From JACRCT01 sp049841135 (GTDB lineage: Bacteria > Myxococcota > Myxococcia > Myxococcales > UBA5297), in NCBI GenBank assembly GCA_049841135.1, contig JASGHK010000005.1, forward strand, positions 3,224,001 through 3,288,000: DNA of 64,000 nucleotides, written 5' to 3'. The notes beneath the pieces were generated by a model that ran no database searches, had not been told where the DNA came from, and worked only from the letters and a program-made list of their open reading frames with translations. The position numbers were made by a program, and so were the translations under genes. Shown here piece after piece: positions 46,926-55,808 of this stretch (within the stretch, counting starts at the first letter, position 1; each line of letters begins with the position of its first letter).

Positions 46926-47781
46926 CCTCGCGTTGCTCCTCGTCCCGCTCGTGGCGCTGGCGGCGCCGGCCGAGCCGAAGCCGCCCAGCGCGCCCGCGGC
47001 GCCGAGCGTGGCCGCGCCCAAGGCTCCCTCCGCTCCAGGCGCTGCTGCTCCGGCCGCGCCGGCACCGACGGCTGCGGCCGGCGAGCAGAGGCCGCACGGC
47101 GCCCCGGCGGCCTCGGGTGCAACCCCGGCAGCACCGAAGGGCGCGGACGCGAAGGCTCAAGGCGTCGATCCAAAGGCTCTGCCGGCCGCAGGGGCAGCGG
47201 CAGCCGCGGAGCCAGCGCCTGAGTCGAGGTCGGCGGTCCCGGGGCTAGCGGGCCGTCCGGATCCGTTGCCCACGGCGATCACCGCCGCCGCGCTGTGCGG
47301 CGAGCTCGAAAGGAACGCCCGCACCGTCTCGGACCAGATGGCGCGCATCCAGAAGGAGCGCGCGGGTCTGACCCGCGAGCGCGCCGAGCTGGAGAAGCTG
47401 GCCCGCCAGGTCGAAGAGGAGCGCGAGAAGCTGCGCGAGGAGATCGACCGGCTCGCCTCCTTCGTCGAGCTGGGCGCGGAGGACAAGAAGGGCGGGGGCG
47501 GCGCGCACGACGCCGCGGGGAAGCTGGCGCGCTGGGCCGCTGGGGCGCCTGGACGCACGCCGCTCGACGGGATGGCCAAGACGATCAAGGCGATGAAGCC
47601 GGCGGCCGCCGCGGATCTCGTGGCTCGCCTGGACCGCGACGTCGGCGCCGCCGTGCTCGCGCGGCTCAAGCCCAAGGACGCCAGCGCGGTGATGGACAAG
47701 CTCAAGCCTGACGTGGCCGCGGATTTGCTGAGTCGAATGGCCGAGCGAGCGGGACCTGGCTCGCCGGAGGCCAAGCGATGA
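46918..47781 (+). CDS. MotE/FliJ-position flagellar protein with MgtE_N-like end
   Basis: 287 residues, GTG start overlapping the fliI stop, GGAGGA upstream. A signal-like hydrophobic N terminus (SLALLLVPLVALAAPAE) is followed by a proline/alanine-rich stretch (20-125), a coiled coil (QKERAGLTRERAELEKLA, REKLREEIDRL) and a C-terminal MgtE_N-like repeat (MAKTIKAMKPAAAADLVARL, LKPKDASAVMDKL, LKPDVAADLLSRM). This is the MotE chaperone layout (periplasmic MotC/MotE-type). It occupies the place where fliJ usually is, so it could cover or accompany that function. Confidence 0.75.
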   Translation: MPSLALLLVPLVALAAPAEPKPPSAPAAPSVAAPKAPSAPGAAAPAAPAPTAAAGEQRPHGAPAASGATPAAPKGADAKAQGVDPKALPAAGAAAAAEPAPESRSAVPGLAGRPDPLPTAITAAALCGELERNARTVSDQMARIQKERAGLTRERAELEKLARQVEEEREKLREEIDRLASFVELGAEDKKGGGGAHDAAGKLARWAAGAPGRTPLDGMAKTIKAMKPAAAADLVARLDRDVGAAVLARLKPKDASAVMDKLKPDVAADLLSRMAERAGPGSPEAKR

Positions 47782-48752
47782 AGCTCGAGATGCGGTCGCC
47801 GAACCCCGCGCAGGCTCCCAAGGCCGGCGCGCGGGCGGCCAAGGCTCAGTCCGGCGCACCAGCGAAGAAGGTTCTGGGAGACGAGCGCCAAGGTGGCTTC
47901 GGCGCGGAGCTGGCGGAGGCGCAGCGCAATGCCGTCGCCGCCGCCAACGCCCTCCCCCTGCAGCTCGCCGCGCAGACGGCGACGCCGCAACGCCCGGCGG
48001 CAACGACTGCCGAGCAGAAGCGGCCGAAGGCCGGCCTGACGATCGAGCGAGCTGCCGCAAATCCGTCGCCCGCCGTCACGGCGCTGGCGCGGCGCGCCGC
48101 GCTCCCGGCTCCCCTTTCCGTGAAAGCGCCGGCCGTCGACAAGCCCGGTCGTCGAGGCGCCCACCCGGCGCGGCACGCCGAGCCCGAGAAGGCCCGCGAG
48201 GCGCAGGCGGAGCCCAAGGCGAGCGCCCCCTCCGCGCAGCGCAAGGAGGACGCGAGCCTGAACGCCTCCGGCTTCGGGCGGGAGCTGGCGTCGCAGGCCG
48301 CTGGAGCCGGAATCGCGAGGGAATCGGCCGAGGTCGCGCCCGTCTTCGAGGTCGCGCAGGTGGCGGCGCCGGTCTTCACGCGCGCCGCCGAGGACCCCAC
48401 GCTGACCGCGGCGCTGATGCCCGGCGCCGCGCACGTGACCTGCGCGGTGGACGGCGCCGGCGAGCTGGAGCTGCACCTGCGGATCCGCGACGGCGTGGCC
48501 GACGTTCGCGCCGACGGAGCCGCGGCGGCCCAACTCTTGAATCGAGTCTCGCAGCTGGAAGCGGCGTTGGCGGGTGAAGGGCTGCAGCTGGGCCATTTCG
48601 ACCTGTCCCAGCAGAGCGGGCATCCCGGTGCGGACCGGACCCGCGACGAGTGGCAGGCGACGGCGGGCAGGCCGGTGAAGAAGGCGGTCGCGGGCGCTGA
48701 GGGCCCGGCGGCCGTCGAAGGTGGCGGGTCGCGGCTGCACGTGAAGGCGTAG
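47778..48752 (+). CDS. fliK: Flagellar hook-length control protein FliK-like
   Basis: 324 residues, overlapping the previous gene by ATGA. Residues 1-210 are alanine/lysine/proline-rich and disordered, as in the FliK ruler region. The C-terminal part (GELELHLRIRDGVADVRADG, then LLNRVSQLEAALAGEGLQL) resembles the FliK substrate-specificity switch domain. Position immediately before flgD supports the assignment. Confidence 0.75.
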   Translation: MKLEMRSPNPAQAPKAGARAAKAQSGAPAKKVLGDERQGGFGAELAEAQRNAVAAANALPLQLAAQTATPQRPAATTAEQKRPKAGLTIERAAANPSPAVTALARRAALPAPLSVKAPAVDKPGRRGAHPARHAEPEKAREAQAEPKASAPSAQRKEDASLNASGFGRELASQAAGAGIARESAEVAPVFEVAQVAAPVFTRAAEDPTLTAALMPGAAHVTCAVDGAGELELHLRIRDGVADVRADGAAAAQLLNRVSQLEAALAGEGLQLGHFDLSQQSGHPGADRTRDEWQATAGRPVKKAVAGAEGPAAVEGGGSRLHVKA

Positions 48753-48849
48753 CGCGCGGGCGCCGGCAGACCGCTGGTCACCCAAGCTTCGAAGGGTTTC
48801 CTGGACCTCGTGTGTCCGGAGTGTGTTCGGAGTTCGTTTGGAGGATGCG

Positions 48850-49533
48850 ATGGACGTGTCTCAGCTCGCGGGAATCGGCAACTCGGCCTACGGCACCAAC
48901 GCCCAGGGCTCGAGCAAGATGGGCAAGGACGAGTTCATGAAGCTGCTCATCGCGCAGATGAGCAACCAGGACCCGACCGCGCCGGCCGACAGCTCGCAGT
49001 TCGCGGCGCAGCTGGCCCAGTTCTCCAGCGTCGAGCTCCTCCAGAGCGCCAACAGCTCGCTCGACTCACTCATCGTCGCGCAGGCGGCTTCCAATCAGAC
49101 CGCGGTGGTCTCGCTGGTCGGCAAGGAGGTCCGCTTCAAGGGAGGCTCGCTCGCGGCCGACGGCAAGGGCGGGGAGGTGAAGATCAACGCCGACCTCGCC
49201 TCGGCGGCCGATCAGGTCACGGTCACCATCGTCAAGGGCAGCCAGACGTACACCCAGACCCTGGGCGCGCGGCCCGCGGGCAGCCAGGACCTGACCGTCA
49301 GGGCCGTGGACAACGACGGCAAGCCGCTGCCCGAAGGCACCTACGAGGTGCGCGTCTCCGCCGCGACCAAGGACGGCGGCAACGTCGCGGTGGAGCAGCG
49401 CGCCTCCGCCCGCGTCACCGGCGTCTCCTTCGCCAAGGGCTACCCCGAGCTGCTGCTCTCCAACGGCAGCAAGGTGAAGCTCGCCGAGGTGGTCGAGGTG
49501 CTCGAGGCCGCGACCGCGTCGACCAGCAAGTAG
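48850..49533 (+). CDS. flgD: Flagellar hook assembly (capping) protein FlgD
   Basis: 227 residues, ATG with TTTGGAGGATGCG upstream. The N-terminal signature KDEFMKLLIAQMSNQDPTAP then FAAQLAQFSSVE is specific for FlgD; a Tudor/FlgD-Ig region (VVSLVGKEVRFKG, PEGTYEVRVSA) follows. It caps the growing hook and is lost afterwards. Confidence 0.95.
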   Translation: MDVSQLAGIGNSAYGTNAQGSSKMGKDEFMKLLIAQMSNQDPTAPADSSQFAAQLAQFSSVELLQSANSSLDSLIVAQAASNQTAVVSLVGKEVRFKGGSLAADGKGGEVKINADLASAADQVTVTIVKGSQTYTQTLGARPAGSQDLTVRAVDNDGKPLPEGTYEVRVSAATKDGGNVAVEQRASARVTGVSFAKGYPELLLSNGSKVKLAEVVEVLEAATASTSK

Positions 49534-49649
49534 CGCCCACTTCTCTCCGGCCGACTCCTCGAGCGCCGCGATGCGCGCTCGGGGCCCCGGCCCCACCAGT
49601 GCCACACCCGCAGTCGGAGTTCGACCCGAGCAGTGAAAGGAGCGTTGCG

Positions 49650-50867
49650 ATGAGCCTGATGTCCTCCCTCTACACCGGCCAGAGCGGTCTGTCGGCCAAC
49701 AGCGTCGACCTGACGGTCATCGGCGACAACATCGCCAACGCCAACACCATCGGCTTCAAGGGCAGCCGCGCCGCGTTCGAGGCCGCGCTCTCGCAGAGCG
49801 TCATCAACGGCGGCCAGCTGGGCATGGGCGTCAATGTCCAGGCCATCCAGCGGATGATGCAGCAGGGCTCGCTCGCCAACACCGGCATCGCCACCGACCT
49901 GGCCATCGACGGCAACGGGATGTTCGTGGTCAAGGGCAACCACGCCGGCCAGCAAGGCACCTGGTACACACGCGCCGGGCAGTTCACCGTCGACGCCGAC
50001 GGCTTCCTGGTCAACCTCGAGGGGCTCAAGGTCCAGGGCTACCCGGCCGATGCCCTGGGCACGGTCTCGAGCATCGCCGGCGACCTGCAGGTGGGCGAGG
50101 CCAGCTCCGCGCCCAAGCCCACCGGCACCGTGGACATCCAGGCCAACCTCTCGGCGGACGACAGCGTGCCCATCCTCACCTGGGACGCGACCGACCCGAC
50201 GAACACCTCCAACTTCGCCACGCCCACCGAGATCTACGACTCGCTCGGCATCAAGCACGACGCGACCATCTACTACTGCAAGACCGCGAGCGGCGCCTGG
50301 GACTGGCACGTGATGGCCGACGGCGCCGAGGTGGGCACGGGCAGCCTGACCTTCGACACCAACGGCAACCTGACCAACCCGACCGCCAGCTTCAGCTTCA
50401 GCCCGGCCGGCGCCACTGCTCCCCAGACGGTGAACCTGGACTTCACCGGCACCACCCAGTTCGGCGGCGAGAACGCCAACCGCTTCACCAGCCAGGACGG
50501 CTGGGCCTCGGGCGAGCTCTCGAGCGTCGCCATCAACGCCAAGGGCGAGATCATCGGCGCCTTCTCCAACGGCCAGACCCGCACCCTGGGCAACGTCGCC
50601 CTGGCGGACTTCCCCGCCCCCGACAAGCTGCGCTCCATCGGCGGCAACCTGTTCGGAATGACCCCCGACTCCGGCGACGCGCTCGTCGGCCGCCCGCGCG
50701 AGGCCAGCCGCGGCAGCCTCGTCAGCGGCGCGCTGGAGCAGTCCAACGTCGACCTGGCCGGAGAGTTCGTGAAGATGATCTCCGCGCAGCGCGGCTTCCA
50801 GGCCAACTCCAAGACCATCTCCACCGCCGACTCGCTCCTCGCCGAGTTGATGGCGCTCAAGCGCTAG
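49650..50867 (+). CDS. flgE: Flagellar hook protein FlgE
   Basis: 405 residues. N terminus MSLMSSLYTGQSGLSANSVD, VIGDNIANANTIGFKGSRAAFE, and the C-terminal VDLAGEFVKMISAQRGFQANSKTI motif define a hook protein; the central region (GWASGELSSVAINAKGEIIG) is the FlgE D1/D2 pattern. It forms the universal joint outside the cell. AAGGAGCG precedes the ATG. Confidence 0.95.
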   Translation: MSLMSSLYTGQSGLSANSVDLTVIGDNIANANTIGFKGSRAAFEAALSQSVINGGQLGMGVNVQAIQRMMQQGSLANTGIATDLAIDGNGMFVVKGNHAGQQGTWYTRAGQFTVDADGFLVNLEGLKVQGYPADALGTVSSIAGDLQVGEASSAPKPTGTVDIQANLSADDSVPILTWDATDPTNTSNFATPTEIYDSLGIKHDATIYYCKTASGAWDWHVMADGAEVGTGSLTFDTNGNLTNPTASFSFSPAGATAPQTVNLDFTGTTQFGGENANRFTSQDGWASGELSSVAINAKGEIIGAFSNGQTRTLGNVALADFPAPDKLRSIGGNLFGMTPDSGDALVGRPREASRGSLVSGALEQSNVDLAGEFVKMISAQRGFQANSKTISTADSLLAELMALKR

Positions 50868-50941
50868 CGGCGGGCTTTCGCGAAGGCCTACCGGGCCTTA
50901 TCGCGCGGGGCGAATGGGTCGATGCCCACCCGGAGGCGTCC

Positions 50942-51190
50942 ATGGTCTACCTCAATCGACTCGACGGATCGGAGCTGGTCATCAACGCCGACCTGCTCCT
51001 GTTCATCGAGGCCACGCCGGACACGGTGGTCACCCTGACCACCGGCGCCCGGCTGATGGTCAAGCAGTCGGTGGACGAGGTGGTGGAGCGGGTCGTCCTC
51101 TACCGCCGCCGCCTGCGCGCCGGGCCGCAGCTGGTCTCGGGCGGCACCGGCGCGGTGCACCCCCTGCACACGCCCGGGGAGGAGGGCTAG
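50942..51190 (+). CDS. flbD: FlbD-family flagellar protein
   Basis: 82 residues. The motif YLNRLDGSELVINADLLLFI then TLTTGARLMVKQSVDEVVERV is the FlbD (DUF/PF06289) family, a small protein found between flgE and motA in many bacteria. Its exact role is unclear. It starts 75 bp after flgE and ends 3 bp before motA. Confidence 0.9.
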   Translation: MVYLNRLDGSELVINADLLLFIEATPDTVVTLTTGARLMVKQSVDEVVERVVLYRRRLRAGPQLVSGGTGAVHPLHTPGEEG

Positions 51191-51193
51191 GCG

Positions 51194-51979
51194 ATGGACG
51201 TCACCACCATCGGCGGCATCGTCTGCGCCATCGGCCTCATCCTCCTGGGCCAGCGCCTCGAGGGCGGCCACGTCGGCTCCATCCTCCAGGCGACCGCGGC
51301 GCTGATCATCTTCGGCGGCACCGCCGGCGCGGTGATGGTCGCCTTCCCCAAGAAGGACTTCCTGCGCGGCATGAAGCTGGCGGGGATGGCCTTCAAGGAC
51401 AAGAAGGGCCCCGGCGGCCTCGAGGACATGAGCAAGCAGATCGTCGAGCTGTCGGGCATCGCCCGCCGCGACGGCGTGCTGGCCCTGGAGAGCAAGCTCT
51501 CGAGCGTCGAGGATCCGTTCCTGCGCAAGGCGCTGCAGCTCATCGTCGACGGCGTCGAGGCCTCGGTCATCCGCGAGGTGCTGGAGACGCACATCGACTC
51601 CGAGTTCGAGGAGAACGCGATGGGCTCCAAGGTCTGGGAGTCGGCCGGCGGCTTCGCGCCGACCATCGGCATCCTGGGCGCGGTGCTGGGCCTCATCCAC
51701 GTCATGGAGAACCTGAACGACCCCAGCAAGCTCGGCGGCGGCATCGCCACGGCCTTCGTCGCCACGGTCTACGGGGTCGGCAGCGCGAACATCTTCTTCC
51801 TGCCCATGGCCAACAAGATCAAGCGCAAGCTCGGGCTGGAGAAGGAGCGCAAGACGCTCATCGCCGAGGGCGTCCTCGCCATCCAGGAAGGGCTCAACCC
51901 GCGGGTCCTCGAGGAGCGGCTGGCGGCCTTCATGGGCGGCCACTCCGCGCCGGCCGCGGCCGAGAAGAAGGCGGCCTAG
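51194..51979 (+). CDS. motA: Flagellar motor stator protein MotA
   Basis: 261 residues, four predicted membrane helices. Conserved parts include the VTTIGGIVCAIGLILLGQ first helix, GGTAGAVMVAFP, the cytoplasmic loop with ARRDGVLALE and DSEFEENAMG, and FAPTIGILGAVLGLIHVM. It forms the proton (or sodium) channel with MotB. 3 bp separate the two genes. Confidence 0.95.
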   Translation: MDVTTIGGIVCAIGLILLGQRLEGGHVGSILQATAALIIFGGTAGAVMVAFPKKDFLRGMKLAGMAFKDKKGPGGLEDMSKQIVELSGIARRDGVLALESKLSSVEDPFLRKALQLIVDGVEASVIREVLETHIDSEFEENAMGSKVWESAGGFAPTIGILGAVLGLIHVMENLNDPSKLGGGIATAFVATVYGVGSANIFFLPMANKIKRKLGLEKERKTLIAEGVLAIQEGLNPRVLEERLAAFMGGHSAPAAAEKKAA

Positions 51980-51982
51980 GCC

Positions 51983-52744
51983 ATGGCCCGCAAGAAGCAC
52001 GCCGAGGAGCACGAGAACCACGAACGGTGGCTCGTCTCCTACGCCGACTTCATGACCCTGCTGTTCGCCTTCTTCGTGGTCATGTACGCCGTCAGCCGCG
52101 TGGACTCGGGGAAGCTGCAGAAGACCGCCGAGTCCATCAAGTGGGCGCTGCACATGTCCGGCCTGGGCGGCACCGACCGGGTGCCCATCTTCCGCGAGAC
52201 CGACGGCACCGGGCTCGACCTGGGCAACGGCGGCGCGAACAAGCCACCCGGCCCCTCGGCGGTGGAGAAGCTGCGCAAGCGGATGGAGAAGAAGCTCGGG
52301 CCGCTGCTCCTCGACAAGGAGATGAAGATCTCCGTCATCGCCGAGGGCTCGCGCCTTTCCGTCCGCCTGGGCGCCTCGCGCTTCTTCGATGCCGGCCAGT
52401 CCGCGCTGCGGCCCGAGGCGTTGCCGGTGCTCGACGCCATCGTCGCCGAGTTGCAGCCGCTGGGCCTGCCCATCCGCGTGGAGGGGCACACCGACTCCCA
52501 GCCGCCGCAGAGCCCGCGCTTCCGCAACAACTGGGAGCTGTCGGCGTCGCGGGCCTCCACGGTGGTCAGCTACCTGGAGGACGCCCACAAGATGCGCCCC
52601 GACCTGCTCAGCGCCGTCGGCCATGGCTCGACCGTGCCCATCGCCTCCGACAGCACGCCCGAGGGCCGCGAGCTCAACCGGCGCATCGAGATGGCGGTGG
52701 AGCTGACCCCCGAGGAAGCGGCGAAGGCCACCGGCGCCCGCTAG
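51983..52744 (+). CDS. motB: Flagellar motor stator protein MotB
   Basis: 253 residues. A basic N terminus, a single membrane helix with the ion-carrying Asp22 in SYADFMTLLFAFFVVMYAV, a plug/linker, and an OmpA-like peptidoglycan-binding domain (IRVEGHTDSQPP, NNWELSASRASTVVSYL, NRRIEMAVEL). It anchors the stator to the cell wall. Last gene of the cluster. Confidence 0.95.
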   Translation: MARKKHAEEHENHERWLVSYADFMTLLFAFFVVMYAVSRVDSGKLQKTAESIKWALHMSGLGGTDRVPIFRETDGTGLDLGNGGANKPPGPSAVEKLRKRMEKKLGPLLLDKEMKISVIAEGSRLSVRLGASRFFDAGQSALRPEALPVLDAIVAELQPLGLPIRVEGHTDSQPPQSPRFRNNWELSASRASTVVSYLEDAHKMRPDLLSAVGHGSTVPIASDSTPEGRELNRRIEMAVELTPEEAAKATGAR

Positions 52745-53080
52745 GGCGGACCAGTCGGCCTCGCCCGGTCGTGCGTAAGATATGTCGGAATCCATCAACA
52801 TGGACCTGGAGCGGGGCCGTCCCGACGTGTAGTACCCGGCCTCCGCGCGGGGGCATCCGCCTGGATAGTGAGGATCCAAGGAGCGCCGTACGTCCGTGAC
52901 CCGACGTGCAGCCCCCGTTTCATTCGAAGCGCTTCCCCAGCCCCCTGCATCTCGACCAAGAGCGTTTTCCGGGACGCGAAGGCCACGGGCCACTACCATC
53001 CCTCACCCGCGCCCACGACCTGGGCGGGAGGCTCTCGAGGTCCTCGAGCCTGGTAGGAAGGGAAGGGCGAAGCGAGCGCG
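52745..53080. other. Gap after motB without a supported gene
   Basis: A 16-codon frame (ATG 52782 to TAG) and other short frames lack ribosome sites or family resemblance. No terminator with a T-run is seen; the region is presumably the promoter for the downstream kinase. Confidence 0.4.
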
Positions 53081-54631
53081 ATGTCGACGGCCGAGGTCAT
53101 CCTGGACGCGCTGCCCGACGCCGTCTTCGCGCTCGGCCAGGACTTGGTCGTGTCCAGGGCCAACCGGCCCGCCGAGGCGCTGCTCGGAGTCGAGCCGGGC
53201 TCGCTCGCTGGAGAGAAGCTGAGCCGCTGGCTCGCGGAGGGTGAGGCCGAGCGGATCCTCAGGCTCGAGGCGCAGCGCCGGGACGGCTGGCAGGTCCCGG
53301 CCGCGCTGCGCCTTCGCTTCCTGCGCGCGGACGGTGGCGAGGTGCCCTGCGAGGTGGCGGTGTCGCGCACGGCGGGAGGGCTGGTGCTGCTCAGCGCCCG
53401 CGACGCCTCCGAACGCACCCGCGCCGAGGCGCTGATGTCGCAGCTGGCCTCGGTCGCGGCCAAGGCGGCGGCGCTGCCCGACGTGGACACGCTGCTCCAG
53501 CTGGCTTCGCCCGTCTTCGGGGCGCTGGGCTGGGTGGTGACCTACACCGAGGTCCGAGGCGAGCTGGCGCGGGTGCGCAACGTGGTCGGGGCGGTCGCCG
53601 GCAACGCGGTGGCCGAGTACGGCCTGTCGCTGCTGGGCCAGGACGCGCCGCTCGAGCGGTACCCGGTGGTCACGGCGGTGGTCCGCTCCCGCGCTCCGGT
53701 GTTTCTCGACGACCTGCCGGAGCACGGGACCGGCCCGGCGCATTCCGCAGTCCAGCTCTCGGAGACGATGAAGCGGGCCCGCGGCCTGAGCCGGACGGCG
53801 TGGATGCCGGTGCCGGTGGAGGACGGGGGCGTCCACGTCCTGGCGGTGGCGGGCAACGGCCTGACCGGGCACGACCACGTCGCCATCGGGCTCTTCGCCG
53901 CGCAGCTGGCCGCGGCCCGGCGCGTCTCCCGGCTGCGCGCCCAGCTGGTGCGGCGCGAGCGCCTGGCGGCGGTCGGCGAGATGTCGGCGGTGCTGGCGCA
54001 CGAGGTCCGCAACCCGCTGGGGGTCATCTTCAACGCCACGACCGGCCTCAAGCGCCTCTCCGAGCTCTCGGCGCGGCCGGAGGGCGCCGCGCTGCTCGCC
54101 ATCCTGGACGAGGAGGCGATCCGCCTGCGGCAGCTGGTCGACGAGCTGCTCGACTTCGCCCGCCCCGTCGCTCCAGAGCCGGGCGAGGTCCCGCTCGTGC
54201 CGCTGGTCGAGCAGGCCATCGCCGCGGCGCAGAAGGACCCGGGTTGCGCCGGGCCGCAGTGCTCGCTGCGCACCGAGCTGCCCGAGGGCCTGCCGGCGGC
54301 GTGGGCCGACCCGGTCGCGCTGCGGCGGGCCCTGGTCAACGTTCTCGTCAACGCGCTCCAGAACGTGCCGGCCGGGGGCGAGGTGCGGGTGCAGGTCGCG
54401 GCGGAGGGACGCGAGCTCGTCGTCCGGGTTGGCAACGACGGACCGCGCATCCCGGCGCAGGTCGCGGCTCGCGTCTTCGAGCCGTTCTTCACCACGCGGG
54501 CATCGGGGACCGGCCTCGGACTCGCCGTGGTCAAGCAGATCGTCGAGGGGATGGACGGCCGGGTAGAGCTCGACCAGACCGATGGCGTGACCTTCGTCCT
54601 GGCCTTGCCGATGGCGCGCCCGCCCGCCTGA
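53081..54631 (+). CDS. PAS-GAF sensor histidine kinase
   Basis: 516 residues, soluble. PAS (5-115, ending LLSARDASERTRAE), GAF-like (125-280), HisKA with AVLAHEVRNPLGVIFNA (H near 308), HATPase with NVLVNALQNVP, GNDGPRIP and GTGLGLAV. The layout resembles FleS/FlrB-type kinases coding next to flagellar genes, and its position directly after motB supports a flagellar role; its regulator could be one of the two NtrC-like proteins at the head of the cluster, although neither has a receiver. Confidence 0.9.
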   Translation: MSTAEVILDALPDAVFALGQDLVVSRANRPAEALLGVEPGSLAGEKLSRWLAEGEAERILRLEAQRRDGWQVPAALRLRFLRADGGEVPCEVAVSRTAGGLVLLSARDASERTRAEALMSQLASVAAKAAALPDVDTLLQLASPVFGALGWVVTYTEVRGELARVRNVVGAVAGNAVAEYGLSLLGQDAPLERYPVVTAVVRSRAPVFLDDLPEHGTGPAHSAVQLSETMKRARGLSRTAWMPVPVEDGGVHVLAVAGNGLTGHDHVAIGLFAAQLAAARRVSRLRAQLVRRERLAAVGEMSAVLAHEVRNPLGVIFNATTGLKRLSELSARPEGAALLAILDEEAIRLRQLVDELLDFARPVAPEPGEVPLVPLVEQAIAAAQKDPGCAGPQCSLRTELPEGLPAAWADPVALRRALVNVLVNALQNVPAGGEVRVQVAAEGRELVVRVGNDGPRIPAQVAARVFEPFFTTRASGTGLGLAVVKQIVEGMDGRVELDQTDGVTFVLALPMARPPA

Positions 54632-54648
54632 GTGCTTCGCGTTGCCGC

Positions 54649-54715
54649 TGTCGCTGTGCATCCCGAGCATCCGTGGGATCTGAGGCGCGCCCTGGGTAGT
54701 GCCCGGCTTCCACGC
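54649..54715. repeat. REP-like unit interrupted by the IS
   Basis: The left part of a forward unit (CATCCGTGGGATCTGAGGCG, then the TAGTGCCCGGCTTCCACGC hairpin arm) ends exactly where the insertion sequence begins. Its right part resumes at 57186. Confidence 0.8.
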
Positions 54716-54806
54716 CTCTGGATTTGTCACATCTTGGTAGGCCCCCGCGGCGCACGCCTCCAGATTTCGCTGGCGTCGCAAGCAGCCGTGTGCCATACGG
54801 TCAGGG

Positions 54807-55808
54807 GTGGAGCCATCGAGCACAACACCGCTGCTTCGCTACCGTAACCGAGCGATCGGCGAGGCTGAGTTGCGGTTCATTCGCGACACAGTTGGCCGCG
54901 AGAGCAATTGGACCCGTCCCGACCTCGCACAAGCGATCTGCGAGGCGTGGGGTTGGCGACAGGCCAACGGAAGCTACGCCGTCTTCGCCTGCCAGGATCT
55001 CCTGCTCCGGCTTGAGGAGTGGGGCCACATCAAGCTACCTGCGCGACAGCGGCGCTGCCGCGAGGGACACGACCTTCCGCTATTGCCGCAGGACTGCATT
55101 CCGCTGGCTTGGTCTCCGGTGGGGAACGACGCGGATCTGGACCAACTCGTGGTGCGGCCCATCGAGCCCGCCGAGCGTCTGGGCTGGCGCCTCTTTGTCG
55201 ACCGATTCCACTATCTCGGAGACAAGCCGCTCGTAGGAGAGCACCTGCTGTACGCCGCATTTCTCGAGGGCCAGGTGGTGGCCCTGCTCGGCTGGGCCTC
55301 CGCGACTCTCCATTCGCCGCTACGAGACCGTTACCTGGACTGGGATGACGACACCAAGCGGCGCAATCTGCACCTGGTCGTCAACAACGTGCGCTTCCTC
55401 ATCCCGCCCTGGGTTCGAGTCGAGCATCTGGCTTCCAAGGTGCTCGGCCGGACCCTGCGACGATTGAGCGCTGATTGGCAGGCCCGCTGGAATCATCCGG
55501 TCCTGCTCGCAGAAACTTTCGTCGACCACGCTCGGTTTCGAGGCACGTGCTACCGCGCCTCCAACTGGCGCTTTCTGGGCACGACGGCAGGCCGAACCCG
55601 ACGCGGGAACGCCTATCTGCACGAGGGCAGACCCAAAGGGCTCTACGTCTACGAGTTGCACCGTCAGACTCGCCGCCGGTTGTGCAAGGGGCATCCGCAT
55701 GAAGGCGTTGCCGGGGCTGCTGCCGCTGGAGCAGGAGATGAGTCAGGCCAAGCTGGGAGACCGGCGTCTGAATCGGCGGCTGATCGCCACGGTGGGGCGA
55801 TTGAGTGA
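54807..55808 (+). CDS. DruA / DUF4338-family protein encoded in the IS
   Basis: 333 residues from a GTG. The DUF4338 core is clear: FHYLGDKPLVGEHLLYAAFL, LLGWASATLHSPLRDRYL, NNVRFLIPPWVRVEHLASK, LLAETFVDHARFRGTCYRAS and NWRFLGTTAGRTRRGNAY. The family includes DruA of Druantia anti-phage systems but is also common on transposable elements. The last 37 codons overlap the transposase gene in another frame and are low-complexity, so the functional part probably ends near CKGHP. No other Druantia gene (druE helicase) is present. Role here unknown: an accessory to transposition or a defence gene carried along. Confidence 0.85.
   Translation: MEPSSTTPLLRYRNRAIGEAELRFIRDTVGRESNWTRPDLAQAICEAWGWRQANGSYAVFACQDLLLRLEEWGHIKLPARQRRCREGHDLPLLPQDCIPLAWSPVGNDADLDQLVVRPIEPAERLGWRLFVDRFHYLGDKPLVGEHLLYAAFLEGQVVALLGWASATLHSPLRDRYLDWDDDTKRRNLHLVVNNVRFLIPPWVRVEHLASKVLGRTLRRLSADWQARWNHPVLLAETFVDHARFRGTCYRASNWRFLGTTAGRTRRGNAYLHEGRPKGLYVYELHRQTRRRLCKGHPHEGVAGAAAAGAGDESGQAGRPASESAADRHGGAIE

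Noticed and set aside
52782..52832. 16-codon frame after motB
   Set aside because: Too short, no ribosome site, no family.
54807..55808. A Druantia anti-phage system
   Set aside because: Only a DruA-like protein is present, inside an IS; the large helicase DruE and other partners are missing.
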